Shown: one piece after another, positions 30,789 through 38,246 of the stretch
Layout: the number at the start of each line of letters is the position of its first letter
Position numbering within the stretch: position 1 is the stretch's first letter
Virus record (IMG/VR): IMGVR_UViG_3300044691_000263
Location: 1-39,299 of that record
Length of the DNA stretch: 39,299 bases
Reading direction: 5' to 3' (one strand)
DNA from: a virus
Translations under genes and position numbers: made by a program
The notes under the pieces: model-generated
Told to the model about the DNA's origin: nothing
The model's input: only the letters and a program-made list of their open reading frames with translations
Database searches by the model: none

Positions 30789-30794
30789 TAATTT
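30766..30794 (+). promoter_or_regulatory. Weak promoter candidate
   Basis: TTGACC, 17 bases, TAATTT before the Ala/Lys-rich gene. The -35 is strong but the -10 is poor. Confidence 0.3.
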
Positions 30795-30841
30795 TAGGGT
30801 ACATGGTCCGAATTTTAATCAACCTTTAGGAGATGAAACTG

Positions 30842-31252
30842 ATGAACCACGCAAAGATCTCGGCCGCGCTCCATGCGCTCGCCGACGCCTTCCTGGCAGA
30901 CGTAGAAGCTGTCGAGACCGCCGTGACCGGCGGCAAGGGGAAGGGTAAGGGGAAGATCTCCGCAGCCGACGCGGCTGCGACACCTGGCCCCGCTATCGCC
31001 GCAGCTGCTGCCCCCGTTGTTGAGGCCGCACCCGCTGTTCCGACCATCACCAAAGATCAGCTTAATAAAGCCGTTCTCAAGGTGGCCGCAAAGAGCCGGG
31101 ACGCCGCCGAAGCGATCCTCAAGCGGTTCGGCGCCGTGAACACCGTCACGCTCCCGCCCGAGCAGTGGCAGGCTGTGTACGACGCGTTCGAGGAAGAGAT
31201 CGCGAAGCAGGACGCGGCTGCTGTTCAGGTCGCGCAGGCGTCACTGGTCTAA
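30842..31252 (+). CDS. Ala/Lys-rich protein of replication-region type
   Basis: This is a 136-residue protein starting MNHAKISAALHALADAFLAD at ATG 30842 with AGGAG nine bases before. A Gly/Lys linker (GGKGKGKGKI) and Ala/Pro-rich stretch join two helical parts. The C-terminal helical domain (TKDQLNKAVLKVAAKSRDAA; AILKRFGAVNTVTLPPEQWQ) has a pattern I recall from small phage proteins near replication genes (KxKVxELA...GRDAVKAIL). Function is unknown. Confidence 0.6.
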   Translation: MNHAKISAALHALADAFLADVEAVETAVTGGKGKGKGKISAADAAATPGPAIAAAAAPVVEAAPAVPTITKDQLNKAVLKVAAKSRDAAEAILKRFGAVNTVTLPPEQWQAVYDAFEEEIAKQDAAAVQVAQASLV

Positions 31253-31263
31253 GACGAGTCCCG

Positions 31264-31313
31264 CCCGCGCGTTGGCGCTGTTGCCGCTTGTGGGCCAGAA
31301 GCCGACGCGCGGG
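31264..31313 (+). other. Strong hairpin upstream of endonuclease VII
   Basis: Thirteen-base arms CCCGCGCGTTGGC (31264-31276) and GCCGACGCGCGGG (31301-31313) pair with one G-T wobble; the loop is 24 bases. It lies in the 82-base gap before the TTG start of the endonuclease gene. No T-run follows, so it is more likely an mRNA structure than a terminator. Confidence 0.55.
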
Positions 31314-31334
31314 TATCGGGCTAGGAGCTGAAAC

Positions 31335-31721
31335 TTGAGACACCAAAAAGAAAACTCCGCTCGCTGGTACGCCAAGTATCCTGATAGGCAGGCTGAGCGC
31401 ACCAAGCGCTGGCAGGCAGCGAACCCAGAAAGGGTTCTTGCCGCTTGCAGAAAATGGCGCGCGGCTAATCCGGAGAAGCAACGCGCTGCGCAACGACGCT
31501 CCAAAGGGTTACCTGAACCAACTAGACCGCGTCCGACGGTATGCGAGTGTTGCGGTAGACCTCCTGGTAAGCGCTCCTTGCACTTGGATCATTGCCATTT
31601 AACAGGCGCATTTCGCGGCTGGCTTTGCGGACAATGTAACAAGGGAATAGGCGCGCTTGGAGACTATGTAGGCGGATTGCATTTGGCTATCGCATACTTA
31701 GAGATGGCGTACGCGTCATGA
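31335..31721 (+). CDS. Recombination endonuclease VII (HNH/His-Me finger)
   Basis: This is a 128-residue protein starting at TTG 31335, with AGGAGCTGAAAC just before. The nuclease core is CECCGRPPGKRSLHLDHCHL, then GAFRGWLCGQCNKGIG: a zinc site from C-x2-C pairs and the LHLDHCH catalytic His-Me finger. T4 endonuclease VII cuts branched DNA (Holliday junctions, mismatches) and helps packaging; a similar role here is an inference. The N-terminal part carries repeats of W/K-rich NPE/AANPE segments typical of this family. A paralog is at 37281-37617. Confidence 0.75.
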   Translation: MRHQKENSARWYAKYPDRQAERTKRWQAANPERVLAACRKWRAANPEKQRAAQRRSKGLPEPTRPRPTVCECCGRPPGKRSLHLDHCHLTGAFRGWLCGQCNKGIGALGDYVGGLHLAIAYLEMAYAS

Positions 31722-32161
31722 TTATAGTAGGATACCCTCCGATTTTTGATCGTATTCTGGAAGTATTCCCAAACGCCGATAAACCCGGAGTCTTATTTGC
31801 GTTCGATGGATGCGTCTATAATCCCAGCGGCAACGTGATACCGCCGGCACTGATCGCACACGAAGAGGTGCACCTGAAGCGTCAGCGGGATCTAGGGCCG
31901 AATCCTCACAGCACGACGAAGTGGAGCGGGCCGGATCTGTGGTGGGATAACTACCTGGAAGACTCCGAGTTCCGCTACAATGAGGAGCTGCTGGCGCACG
32001 TCGCCGAGTTCAAGACGCAGCGGACCACCAACGACAGAAACTTCGGCGCTAGGCTGCTGATGCATACCGCGCTGCGCCTGGTGGCGCCGCTGTACAATTA
32101 CCAACCACCTCGCTCGCTGCAAGAGGCTATGAAGGATCTACGCCGGGAGATAAAGCAATGA
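31718..32161 (+). CDS. Zincin-like protein with HExxH motif
   Basis: This is a 147-residue protein. It has IAHEEVHLKRQ (His48-Glu49-Glu50-Val51-His52), the minimal metalloprotease motif, followed by LEDSEFRYNEELLAHVAEFK, where the third zinc ligand could be a Glu or His. The opening IIVGYPPIFDRILEVFPNAD resembles a phage protein type I recall in this same gene neighbourhood. Proteolytic activity is not shown; the fold might be used otherwise. It overlaps the endonuclease stop and the next gene as ATGA. Confidence 0.6.
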   Translation: MIIVGYPPIFDRILEVFPNADKPGVLFAFDGCVYNPSGNVIPPALIAHEEVHLKRQRDLGPNPHSTTKWSGPDLWWDNYLEDSEFRYNEELLAHVAEFKTQRTTNDRNFGARLLMHTALRLVAPLYNYQPPRSLQEAMKDLRREIKQ

Positions 32162-32409
32162 AGAGCTGGCTGTTTCGCTGGTTATTTCCCTGGGAGCGCT
32201 GCGCGATGCTGTCGCAGGCCAGGGAAGAGATGGCGCTCAAGTACGAACAGAAGTTTCGCACACTGCAGCGCTCTCCGCTCGATGAGAGCGTGTGGGTCCG
32301 CAAGTTCGCGGCGCTGGATTCGGACTACGCCGCGCTGGAGAAAGAGATAGGCGAGCTGCGGGTGGAGAACTGGAGCCTAAAGCTGCAGCTTCGTAAGCTA
32401 TTATCATGA
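32158..32409 (+). CDS. Coiled-coil protein, 83 residues
   Basis: The first residues MKSWLFRWLFPWERCAML form an aromatic amphipathic segment, followed by a likely coiled coil to the end (YAALEKEIGELRVENWSLKL). Membrane association of the N-terminus is possible. The overlaps with both neighbours are ATGA. No family is recognised. Confidence 0.5.
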   Translation: MKSWLFRWLFPWERCAMLSQAREEMALKYEQKFRTLQRSPLDESVWVRKFAALDSDYAALEKEIGELRVENWSLKLQLRKLLS

Positions 32410-33620
32410 GCGGCACCCACTCCATACTCGCGCCCTCTGGATCTCCTAGATGGCTCCGCTGTGTCGGCGCGCTCTACCTGTCGCGCGGCGTGCCGAACCC
32501 TGACAAAGAGCACAGCGCCAGCGGCACATGCTCGCACTGGCTCCTGCAATGGCAGCTCGAAAATCCGACGCTCGACCTGGACAGCTGGCTCGGAAAAGAG
32601 CTGACGTTTGGCGACAACCCCCCATTCACGTTCAAGGTCGACGAAGAGCGGCTGGATCGTGTGCGGTCGTGCGTCACCGTCATCAATCGCGAGCCGGGCG
32701 ATATACTGGTCGAGCACCGGCTCGACACTACCCCGGTCCTGGGCGTTCCAGATCAAGAAGGGCACAGCGACATCATCAAGCTATACCCAGAAGGCGGCTC
32801 CGTTATCCGCGAGCAGCTGTACAAGGGCGTGCTCAGCGTGCACGATTACAAAGATGGCTACCTGTTGGTGAACGCGAAAGACAATACGCAGGGGCTGATC
32901 TATCTCTGCGCCGCGATGCTGGAGTTCGAACTGATCGGAGACTTCCAGGCGTTCCGTTTCTGCATCCACCAGCCGAAGCTACACCACTACGACGAGTGGA
33001 CCTATACGCGCGCGGAATTGGAAGCGTTCATGGCGCTGGTCCGCCCCGTCGCTAAGCTGGCGTACGACATCTACCACGAGAACGTACCCTTCGATCCTCA
33101 GGCGCATCTCTCGGCCGGCGAAGAGCAGTGCACCTACTGTGAGGTGCGTGGCCGATGCGTCGCCCGCGCGAAGCGCGTCATGAGCATGTTCGAGCCGCTG
33201 GTGAAGCGGCACGAGCTGGATGATAAGTCACTCGGTGTCGTGTACGCGCAGCTGGATGAAATAGAAGCCGCGATCACGGACTTCCGCGCCGAGTCCTTGC
33301 GCCGAGCGAAGTTGGGTGTTATCGTTGACGGGCAGAAACTAGTCTACGGAAACAAAGGCAAGCGAGTGTGGGTAGATAAGAAGGCGGTAGCCGATGCGCT
33401 GACGATGACGCTGGACGCTGAGACGATGGAGAGGATGTACGAGCCGCGCGAGTTTGTCTCACCGACGCAAGCGCAAAAGGTTTTGAAAGACGGCTACACA
33501 GCCGTCAAAGATCTGGTGACACAGTCTGATCCGCAGCTGCGGCTTGTGCCACTAGATCACAAGGGGGAGGCGGTGACGCCGATCCAATTCATCCCGACGC
33601 AGGAGCCGGGACTGATCTAA
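32406..33620 (+). CDS. DUF2800 protein, RecB/Cas4-like PD-(D/E)XK nuclease
   Basis: This is a 404-residue protein of the DUF2800 type. It has the RecB-like core GHSDIIKL, VHDYKDGYLL (the D-x-K motif) and NTQGLIYLCAAMLEF (Q-x-x-Y motif). Cysteines C19, C242, C245 and C251 (CTYCEVRGRC) form a Cas4-like iron-sulfur cluster arrangement. It is likely a DNA exonuclease or single-strand-processing enzyme for recombination. In other phages DUF2800 is next to DUF2815, as it is here. Activity is inferred from motifs. Confidence 0.8.
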   Translation: MSGTHSILAPSGSPRWLRCVGALYLSRGVPNPDKEHSASGTCSHWLLQWQLENPTLDLDSWLGKELTFGDNPPFTFKVDEERLDRVRSCVTVINREPGDILVEHRLDTTPVLGVPDQEGHSDIIKLYPEGGSVIREQLYKGVLSVHDYKDGYLLVNAKDNTQGLIYLCAAMLEFELIGDFQAFRFCIHQPKLHHYDEWTYTRAELEAFMALVRPVAKLAYDIYHENVPFDPQAHLSAGEEQCTYCEVRGRCVARAKRVMSMFEPLVKRHELDDKSLGVVYAQLDEIEAAITDFRAESLRRAKLGVIVDGQKLVYGNKGKRVWVDKKAVADALTMTLDAETMERMYEPREFVSPTQAQKVLKDGYTAVKDLVTQSDPQLRLVPLDHKGEAVTPIQFIPTQEPGLI

Positions 33621-33645
33621 AGTTAGAAGCAACAGGAGATTAAAA

Positions 33646-34314
33646 ATGAGTGAAGTAACGGTGAATCGTCAAATTAAGCTGGACAACGTGCGGCTGCTGC
33701 GCGTGTCTTTGACCAAAGCGTACATCGGCCGAGACGCGAAGATCGATGCGACCACGGGTAAGCAAGAGGGAAAGTTCCATATTGATGCGGTGTTCCCGCC
33801 CACCCATCCGCAGTTCCCCGAGCTGCAGAGTCTGATACGCAACGTTGCGACGGCGAAGTGGAAAGAGCAGACTCAGCAGACCCTCGACATGATCAAGGGT
33901 AACAACCAACGCTTCCCCTTGCAGCGTGGTGATCAGTACCGTCCGGGCAAGCCGGCGTACGCTGGCATGCTGTACCTAAGCGCCGGCAACAAGGATCAGC
34001 CCACTATCCTCGTGACCGAGAACGGTGTGAACATCTCGAACAGGAACACGCCCGTGATCCTGACTCCGAGCCACCCGTGCTGGCCGTACGAGGGTAGCTA
34101 CGCCAACGTTCTGTTGGAGTTCTACACGTACCTGTACGGCAACAGCCCAGGCCTGGGGTGCAGCGTTCTCGGCGTGCAGTTCAACAAGCACGGTGAGCGG
34201 CTGCGCGGCAGCTCGGTGGCGAGCGGCAGCGAGTTCGGATTGGTCCCAGCTGACGCGGACTCGGCGCCGGCAGGTGCCGCGGCTGCTGTCACTGGCGGCG
34301 CGGGTCTGATCTAA
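33646..34314 (+). CDS. DUF2815 protein, single-stranded DNA-binding (T7 gp2.5-like)
   Basis: This is a 222-residue protein with a good AGGAGATTAAAA ribosome site. The beginning IKLDNVRLLRVSLTKAYIGR, then KFHIDAVFPPTHPQFPELQS and LYLSAGNKDQPTILVTENGV, matches the DUF2815 pattern, thought to be an OB-fold ssDNA-binding protein. The C-terminal part is low complexity and ends in Gly/Ala. Lack of an acidic tail distinguishes it from T7 gp2.5. It neighbours DUF2800 and DNA polymerase as in many phages, and would coat replicating single strands. Confidence 0.8.
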   Translation: MSEVTVNRQIKLDNVRLLRVSLTKAYIGRDAKIDATTGKQEGKFHIDAVFPPTHPQFPELQSLIRNVATAKWKEQTQQTLDMIKGNNQRFPLQRGDQYRPGKPAYAGMLYLSAGNKDQPTILVTENGVNISNRNTPVILTPSHPCWPYEGSYANVLLEFYTYLYGNSPGLGCSVLGVQFNKHGERLRGSSVASGSEFGLVPADADSAPAGAAAAVTGGAGLI

Positions 34315-34318
34315 GTTT

Positions 34319-34474
34319 ATGGCGAGGCTGAGGACTTTGACTCCGAAGCGTAACATCGGTACCGGGATGAAAAGCCGGCCGCTCGCCCTCACTTTAATGA
34401 GGCTTGATATGAATGATCTGGAAGATTCCATGCTTATCCGCTTGACACCCACAGATACCAGGGGTAGTATTTGA
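34319..34474 (+). CDS. Small ORF running into the promoter cassette (uncertain)
   Basis: This is a 51-codon frame beginning MARLRTLTPKRNIGTG and ending EDSMLIRLTPTDTRGSI. The end matches the 25-codon frame at 20612-20689 (EDTMLIRLTPTDTTCSV), including the position of the stop. No ribosome site is seen before its ATG. It may be only a by-product of the duplicated promoter. Confidence 0.25.
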   Translation: MARLRTLTPKRNIGTGMKSRPLALTLMRLDMNDLEDSMLIRLTPTDTRGSI

Positions 34475-34520
34475 TTCGTGGACCAAAACACGGGTTTTAT
34501 ACAGGAGATTAAGTAACATG
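34428..34520 (+). promoter_or_regulatory. Strong sigma-70-type promoter and leader cassette (copy 2)
   Basis: TTGACA (34442-34447), 17 bases, TAGTAT (34465-34470), then the leader ending TTTATACAGGAGATTAAGTA and ATG at 34518. The 31-base upstream block and 25-base leader block are identical to copy 1 (20643-20735). It lies in the roughly 200-base gap before the polymerase region. A tiny frame at 34319-34474 (MARLRTLTPKRNIGTGMKSR to the end) runs through it with a matching C-terminus to the copy 1 frame. Confidence 0.75.
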
Positions 34521-34757
34521 AATACCTCAGCCTTAGGTCGTAAGCATGATGAAAATTGCTCACTGGTTGTCGATCCCGGCGACGCGGCACAGCGATGCAC
34601 ATGTTTGGATAATTTGTATCGCGCATGGCAGGACTTTGAGCGCCAAGTGGATCGCGACATGGATAACGGCGGGACGGCTCGCGAATCCCGTACCGATGCA
34701 GCGATTGCCAAAGAGGCGTACCTGCGAGCCTGTGAAGCGGCGGGAGTCGCCTCATGA
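34518..34757 (+). CDS. Hypothetical protein, 79 residues
   Basis: This protein starts at ATG 34518 with an ideal AGGAG site from the promoter leader. Features are HDENCSLVVDPGDAAQRCTC (CxC pair plus Cys) and a charged helix (LYRAWQDFERQVDRDMDNGG). The strong promoter suggests it is highly expressed. No family is recognised. Confidence 0.6.
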   Translation: MNTSALGRKHDENCSLVVDPGDAAQRCTCLDNLYRAWQDFERQVDRDMDNGGTARESRTDAAIAKEAYLRACEAAGVAS

Positions 34758-34770
34758 GCTCGCGAGCCGA

Positions 34771-34944
34771 ATGAAGCAGATCCGAAACTCGAAGCAGGGC
34801 ATGCTCGCCAAGAACCGATACTTTCAAGAGGTGCTTAATGAATACGCCAAACTCACCAACCCAGCCCCCGTCCAGTCTGTTCCGGGGTCCGTACTACAAT
34901 CGCCGCCGGCCGCTGCCGAAGATACAGACCAAGCCGCACATTAG
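34771..34944 (+). CDS. Small ORF (uncertain), 57 residues
   Basis: The frame MKQIRNSKQGMLAKNRYFQE has a protein-like helix (VLNEYAKLTNPAPVQ) but no convincing ribosome site, and it overlaps the better-supported gene at 34838 by 107 bases. It may be a real overlapping gene or a chance frame. Confidence 0.3.
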   Translation: MKQIRNSKQGMLAKNRYFQEVLNEYAKLTNPAPVQSVPGSVLQSPPAAAEDTDQAAH

Positions 34945-35065
34945 AAAGCTGCACGGCACGTCTACCTGGGTATGCACGCACTGCAGCGTCGGGCCGCACG
35001 GTTTCGGTACTACAGTGGGCGACGCGTATAGGAGCTGGAAGTCTAAGGTACTGGCTCAGTGCTGA
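34838..35065 (+). CDS. Small phage protein with WVCTHC motif, 75 residues
   Basis: GAGGTG lies six bases before ATG 34838. The C-terminal part TSTWVCTHCSVGPHGFGTTV then GDAYRSWKSK resembles a short phage motif (W-x-C...G-x-G-x-T...A-Y-x-x-W) I recall from several phages; function unknown. The N-terminal part is Pro/Arg-rich. Its end overlaps the polymerase GTG start by 7 bases. Confidence 0.6.
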   Translation: MNTPNSPTQPPSSLFRGPYYNRRRPLPKIQTKPHIRKLHGTSTWVCTHCSVGPHGFGTTVGDAYRSWKSKVLAQC

Positions 35066-37281
35066 AGATCCTCTTCCTCGACACGGAGACCCGGAGCCGC
35101 ACTGACATCAGCGCAGGCACGGACAGGTATACCCGCGACGCGCAGTGCATGATCGTGACCTACGCGTTCGCGACCGGGCCGGCGAAGATCTACATCCCGC
35201 TACAGTCTGGCGTCATACCGCGCGATCTGTACGATGCGCTGATGGATCCAGAGTTCCTGATCATCGCGCACAACGCCGCATTCGACCGTTTGATTCTGCA
35301 GCGCTCGCTCAAGATCAGCACCCCTGTCTCTCGGTGGCGGTGCACTATGGCGGCTGCTAGCGCGCACGGGCTGCCCGGCTCGCTTGAGAGTCTCGGCAAA
35401 GTATGCATGTTGACTGAGGACGAAGGCAAGCTGGTCGACGACAAGGGGCTCATACAAACCTTCTGCTGTCCGCAACCAGCCACGGGAAACTTCATCGAGC
35501 CCGAAGATGCGCCAATAGAATGGGCTAGGTTCTGCAACTACGCCATTAGAGACACCGAGGCGCTGCGCACGATCTTCAACCGTATGCCCCAGGTGAACTA
35601 TGGCGGCGTGAACCTGCGCAGCTGGATGCTGGATCAGCTCGTCAATGAGCGCGGCTTCGGCTTCGACGTGAAGCTGGCGCAGGCGGCTTCAGATTTCCTT
35701 GACAGCGCGCGCGAGGCGTCCCGCAAGGTGATGCGAGCCAACACCGAGGACCAGATCGGGTCCGCGACGCAGGCTAAGAAGCTGCTGGCGTACGTCAGAA
35801 ACAAGTACGGTATCGACATCGAATCAATGCGAGCAGGAGACGTCCGTGAGTACCTCGAATCCGATGACCTGGACCCAATTCTTCGAACTGTTCTCGAAGA
35901 GCGGCTTGAAGCTGGAAAGAGTGCTGGTAGTAAATTCAAGCGGGGGCTTACGCTGGTTGGCCCCGAAGCGCGCATCCGCCACTGGAGCCGTTGGTCGGGT
36001 GCGGGCCGTACAGGTCGCCACGCGGCGCGCGGGTACCAGCCGCACAACTTATCTCGTCCGACTATCACCGTCCGGCGCCCTATTGGACACCCGCGAGCTG
36101 GACGGATCGAGATGGAGCCTGTTAAGGCAGCAACTATTGACGATATCATCATACCCGGAATTTACTCAGGCGCTGCACTGAACAATCCGCTGGTGTACGG
36201 CGGCCCCTTCGAGGCGGTCGCCATCGCCGTGCGGCACGGTATTATCGCCGCGCAGGGCAATGAGCTGGTGGTCGGCGACTTTAAGAACATCGAGAGCGTT
36301 ATTACGCCCTGGCTAGCGGGCGAGCAGAGCGTGCTCGATGCGTTCCAGTTCTCATTCGATAATCCGAAGGACAAGAGCAAGGACCCGTATCGGATCCTCG
36401 CCGGCAAGATGCTCGGCAAGCGGCCTGAGGACGTAAATGAGTCGGAGCGACAGCTCGGCAAGGTTGCGATCCTCGCGTTCTGTTTTGGCGGCGGCGTCGC
36501 GGCGCTCGTCAACATGGCGATTTCGTATCAGATGGACTTGGAACCTCTAGCCGCAATAATACTGCCGACGGCAACATCTGAGCAGCTGGAGAAGGCTAAC
36601 AAAGCATGGGAGCGAGCGTTCTTGAAGGGCGAGGATTTTGAACTAGCTCGTGAAACTTATATGGCCGCAGATATTTTGAAGCAGGCTTTTCGCACGGCTA
36701 ATCCGGCTATTAATAAAATGCGCTATGACTTGAACACTGCGATCTTGGAAGCCGTAGCGGACAAGAACGGCACGGTATACAACGTCGCCCGGTGCCAGGT
36801 ATGGTGCAATGCCTCGTTCCTGGTGATACAGCTGCCGAGCGGTCGCCGGCTGCTATACGCGTCGCCGCAATTGAAGCAGGAGGAGATCGAGGACCCGCTC
36901 GGCGGAAAGAGTTGGAAATCGAGGTACGTCACCTACCTTACCGTACGCGGGCGCAGCTGGCGACGTGAACGAGCCTGGTCTGGCCTGTATGTCGAGAATG
37001 TAGTTCAAGGAACTGCAAACGACGTACTCCGCGCCGCAATGCTTCGCGTTCACGACGACACCTTGACAGTCCCGGAGATCGCCGTATACTTGAACACTTT
37101 GGAGCCTTACGCGCGGACGGCGATATCTCTTCACGTACACGACGAGATCGGTATCGACGTCCCTAAAGGAAGATATTCCGAGCATCGACTGCTATCGGTA
37201 ATGAAGATGAAAGAGCCGTGGATGGCGGGGTTACCTGTCTCTGCGGACACGTGGCGCCACGAAAGATACGGGAAACGGTGA
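35059..37281 (+). CDS. Family A DNA polymerase with 3'-5' exonuclease
   Basis: This is a 740-residue replicative polymerase, starting at GTG 35059. The exonuclease motifs are intact: FLDTETRS (Asp8, Glu10), HNAAFDRL (Asn72, Asp76) and YAIRDTEAL (Tyr161, Asp165). The polymerase motifs are VVGDFKNIES (motif A, Asp407), ERQLGKVAILAFCFGGG (motif B, Arg464 and Lys468) and HVHDEIGID (motif C, Asp695-Glu696). The GAGRTGR segment, followed by YQPHNLSRP, is normal for this phage PolA subtype. In motif B a Phe stands where many members have Tyr (FCFGGG), and motif A shows KNIE where SNIE or SQIE is usual. It forms the replication module with DUF2800 and DUF2815. Confidence 0.9.
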   Translation: MLKILFLDTETRSRTDISAGTDRYTRDAQCMIVTYAFATGPAKIYIPLQSGVIPRDLYDALMDPEFLIIAHNAAFDRLILQRSLKISTPVSRWRCTMAAASAHGLPGSLESLGKVCMLTEDEGKLVDDKGLIQTFCCPQPATGNFIEPEDAPIEWARFCNYAIRDTEALRTIFNRMPQVNYGGVNLRSWMLDQLVNERGFGFDVKLAQAASDFLDSAREASRKVMRANTEDQIGSATQAKKLLAYVRNKYGIDIESMRAGDVREYLESDDLDPILRTVLEERLEAGKSAGSKFKRGLTLVGPEARIRHWSRWSGAGRTGRHAARGYQPHNLSRPTITVRRPIGHPRAGRIEMEPVKAATIDDIIIPGIYSGAALNNPLVYGGPFEAVAIAVRHGIIAAQGNELVVGDFKNIESVITPWLAGEQSVLDAFQFSFDNPKDKSKDPYRILAGKMLGKRPEDVNESERQLGKVAILAFCFGGGVAALVNMAISYQMDLEPLAAIILPTATSEQLEKANKAWERAFLKGEDFELARETYMAADILKQAFRTANPAINKMRYDLNTAILEAVADKNGTVYNVARCQVWCNASFLVIQLPSGRRLLYASPQLKQEEIEDPLGGKSWKSRYVTYLTVRGRSWRRERAWSGLYVENVVQGTANDVLRAAMLRVHDDTLTVPEIAVYLNTLEPYARTAISLHVHDEIGIDVPKGRYSEHRLLSVMKMKEPWMAGLPVSADTWRHERYGKR

Positions 37282-37617
37282 TGGGTTCAAAGTTCTATAT
37301 AGGTAAACCATGTGTACGCGGATGCGGAGCAGAGCGCTACGTATCCAGCGTACAACAGCAGGGATCATGAAAAATATCGCGCTAAGCGTCGAAAATATCA
37401 GGGATTGCCAGATCCTACTCGCCCCGAACCCACCGCGTGCGAGTGCTGCGGCAAATCTCGCGGCAAAAAGGCGATGCACCTAGATCACTGCCACGTATCC
37501 GGCTTCTTCCGTGGCTGGTTGTGCGGCGAGTGTAATACAGGTCTTGGAAAATTTGGCGATAGCATTGAAGGGTTGATGAACGCGGTGCGCTACCTACAGC
37601 GCGCTATCAGACACTAG
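37281..37617 (+). pseudogene. Second endonuclease VII, frameshifted near the N-terminus
   Basis: The nuclease core is intact in the frame from 37312: ACECCGKSRGKKAMHLDHCH, then GFFRGWLCGECNTGLG, with both C-x2-C pairs and the LDHCH motif. The family's N-terminus (MGSKFYIGKPCVRGCGAERY then VSS) is in a different frame, from the ATG at 37281 that overlaps the polymerase stop (TGATG), and stops at 37370. A one-base indel near 37350-37366 would explain this. Either the gene is broken, or a shorter protein starts internally (HEKYRAKRRKYQGLP), or a frameshift restores it. It is a paralog of the gene at 31335-31721. Confidence 0.6.
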
Positions 37618-37626
37618 GAGAAGTTT

Positions 37627-37911
37627 ATGGTTAAGAAAGTCGATAAAGTTAAAGTAGATGACGAGTGGTCGAAGATCAGCGGCGCTTTTGTGGACGCCCA
37701 ATTTGCGGCCACCGAGGCGTTCGCAGCGTTCGAGGCGTTTCAATTTAAGGCGCCGTCGAAGGGTGGCCAAAAGGCCTACGCCAAGTGGCGCGACGCTAAC
37801 AACGACGAGTTCTTCGCGCTTGAATATGCGACGATGACAGCTGCACGTGATTACGTGATATCTAACCTGGCACAGGAAAGATATTTCGAGCGCGAGGAGG
37901 CTTCTAAATGA
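37627..37911 (+). CDS. Hypothetical protein, 94 residues
   Basis: GGAGAAGTTT precedes ATG 37627. The protein is Ala/Phe/Glu/Lys-rich with helical repeats (FVDAQFAATEAFAAFEAFQF) and a charged end. Predicted mostly alpha-helical. Its stop overlaps the next ATG. No family is recognised. Confidence 0.55.
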   Translation: MVKKVDKVKVDDEWSKISGAFVDAQFAATEAFAAFEAFQFKAPSKGGQKAYAKWRDANNDEFFALEYATMTAARDYVISNLAQERYFEREEASK

Positions 37912-38246
37912 CTGATTTAAGAGGAAAGGACCGGAACTTCGGGCCGAGATCAGTGATCAAGGCGGAAGTAGAGACAGCCACCGTGCTACCGAAGACCCTG
38001 CAGGCCGAGACGCAAGTGATGCCGATAGGTGGCGCGTCGATTCCGATGTACGCGGTGTACGGCCGTGACGACGCTGACCGCCGAGTATGGGTCGCAACCT
38101 TTGTTGATAGCGATGAGGCGCTGGCTTGGGTACAGGCGAGTAAAGTCTTCGGCCGAGCCGTGCGCGGTGCGGTAATCGCGGATCAGAAGGGGGGTGAAAA
38201 TGGCAAGGGAATCGACAGTCGAGAATCAACTAAACGAGCAAATTAA
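37908..38246 (+). CDS. Hypothetical protein, 112 residues
   Basis: This protein starts MTDLRGKDRNFGPRSVIKAE with ATGA overlap to the upstream gene. Middle segments are beta-like (MYAVYGRDDADRRVWVATFV). The C-terminal 15 residues overlap the VRR-NUC start, which lies inside this gene. No family is recognised. Confidence 0.55.
   Translation: MTDLRGKDRNFGPRSVIKAEVETATVLPKTLQAETQVMPIGGASIPMYAVYGRDDADRRVWVATFVDSDEALAWVQASKVFGRAVRGAVIADQKGGENGKGIDSRESTKRAN

Noticed and set aside
32528-33055. 175-codon plus-strand frame inside DUF2800
   Set aside because: Arg-rich shadow frame inside a gene with intact nuclease motifs.
35634-36152. 172-codon minus-strand frame and 111-codon plus frame (35846-36181) within DNA polymerase
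   Set aside because: The polymerase frame keeps its family motifs throughout this stretch, so these are most likely GC-rich shadow frames; no ribosome site was seen.
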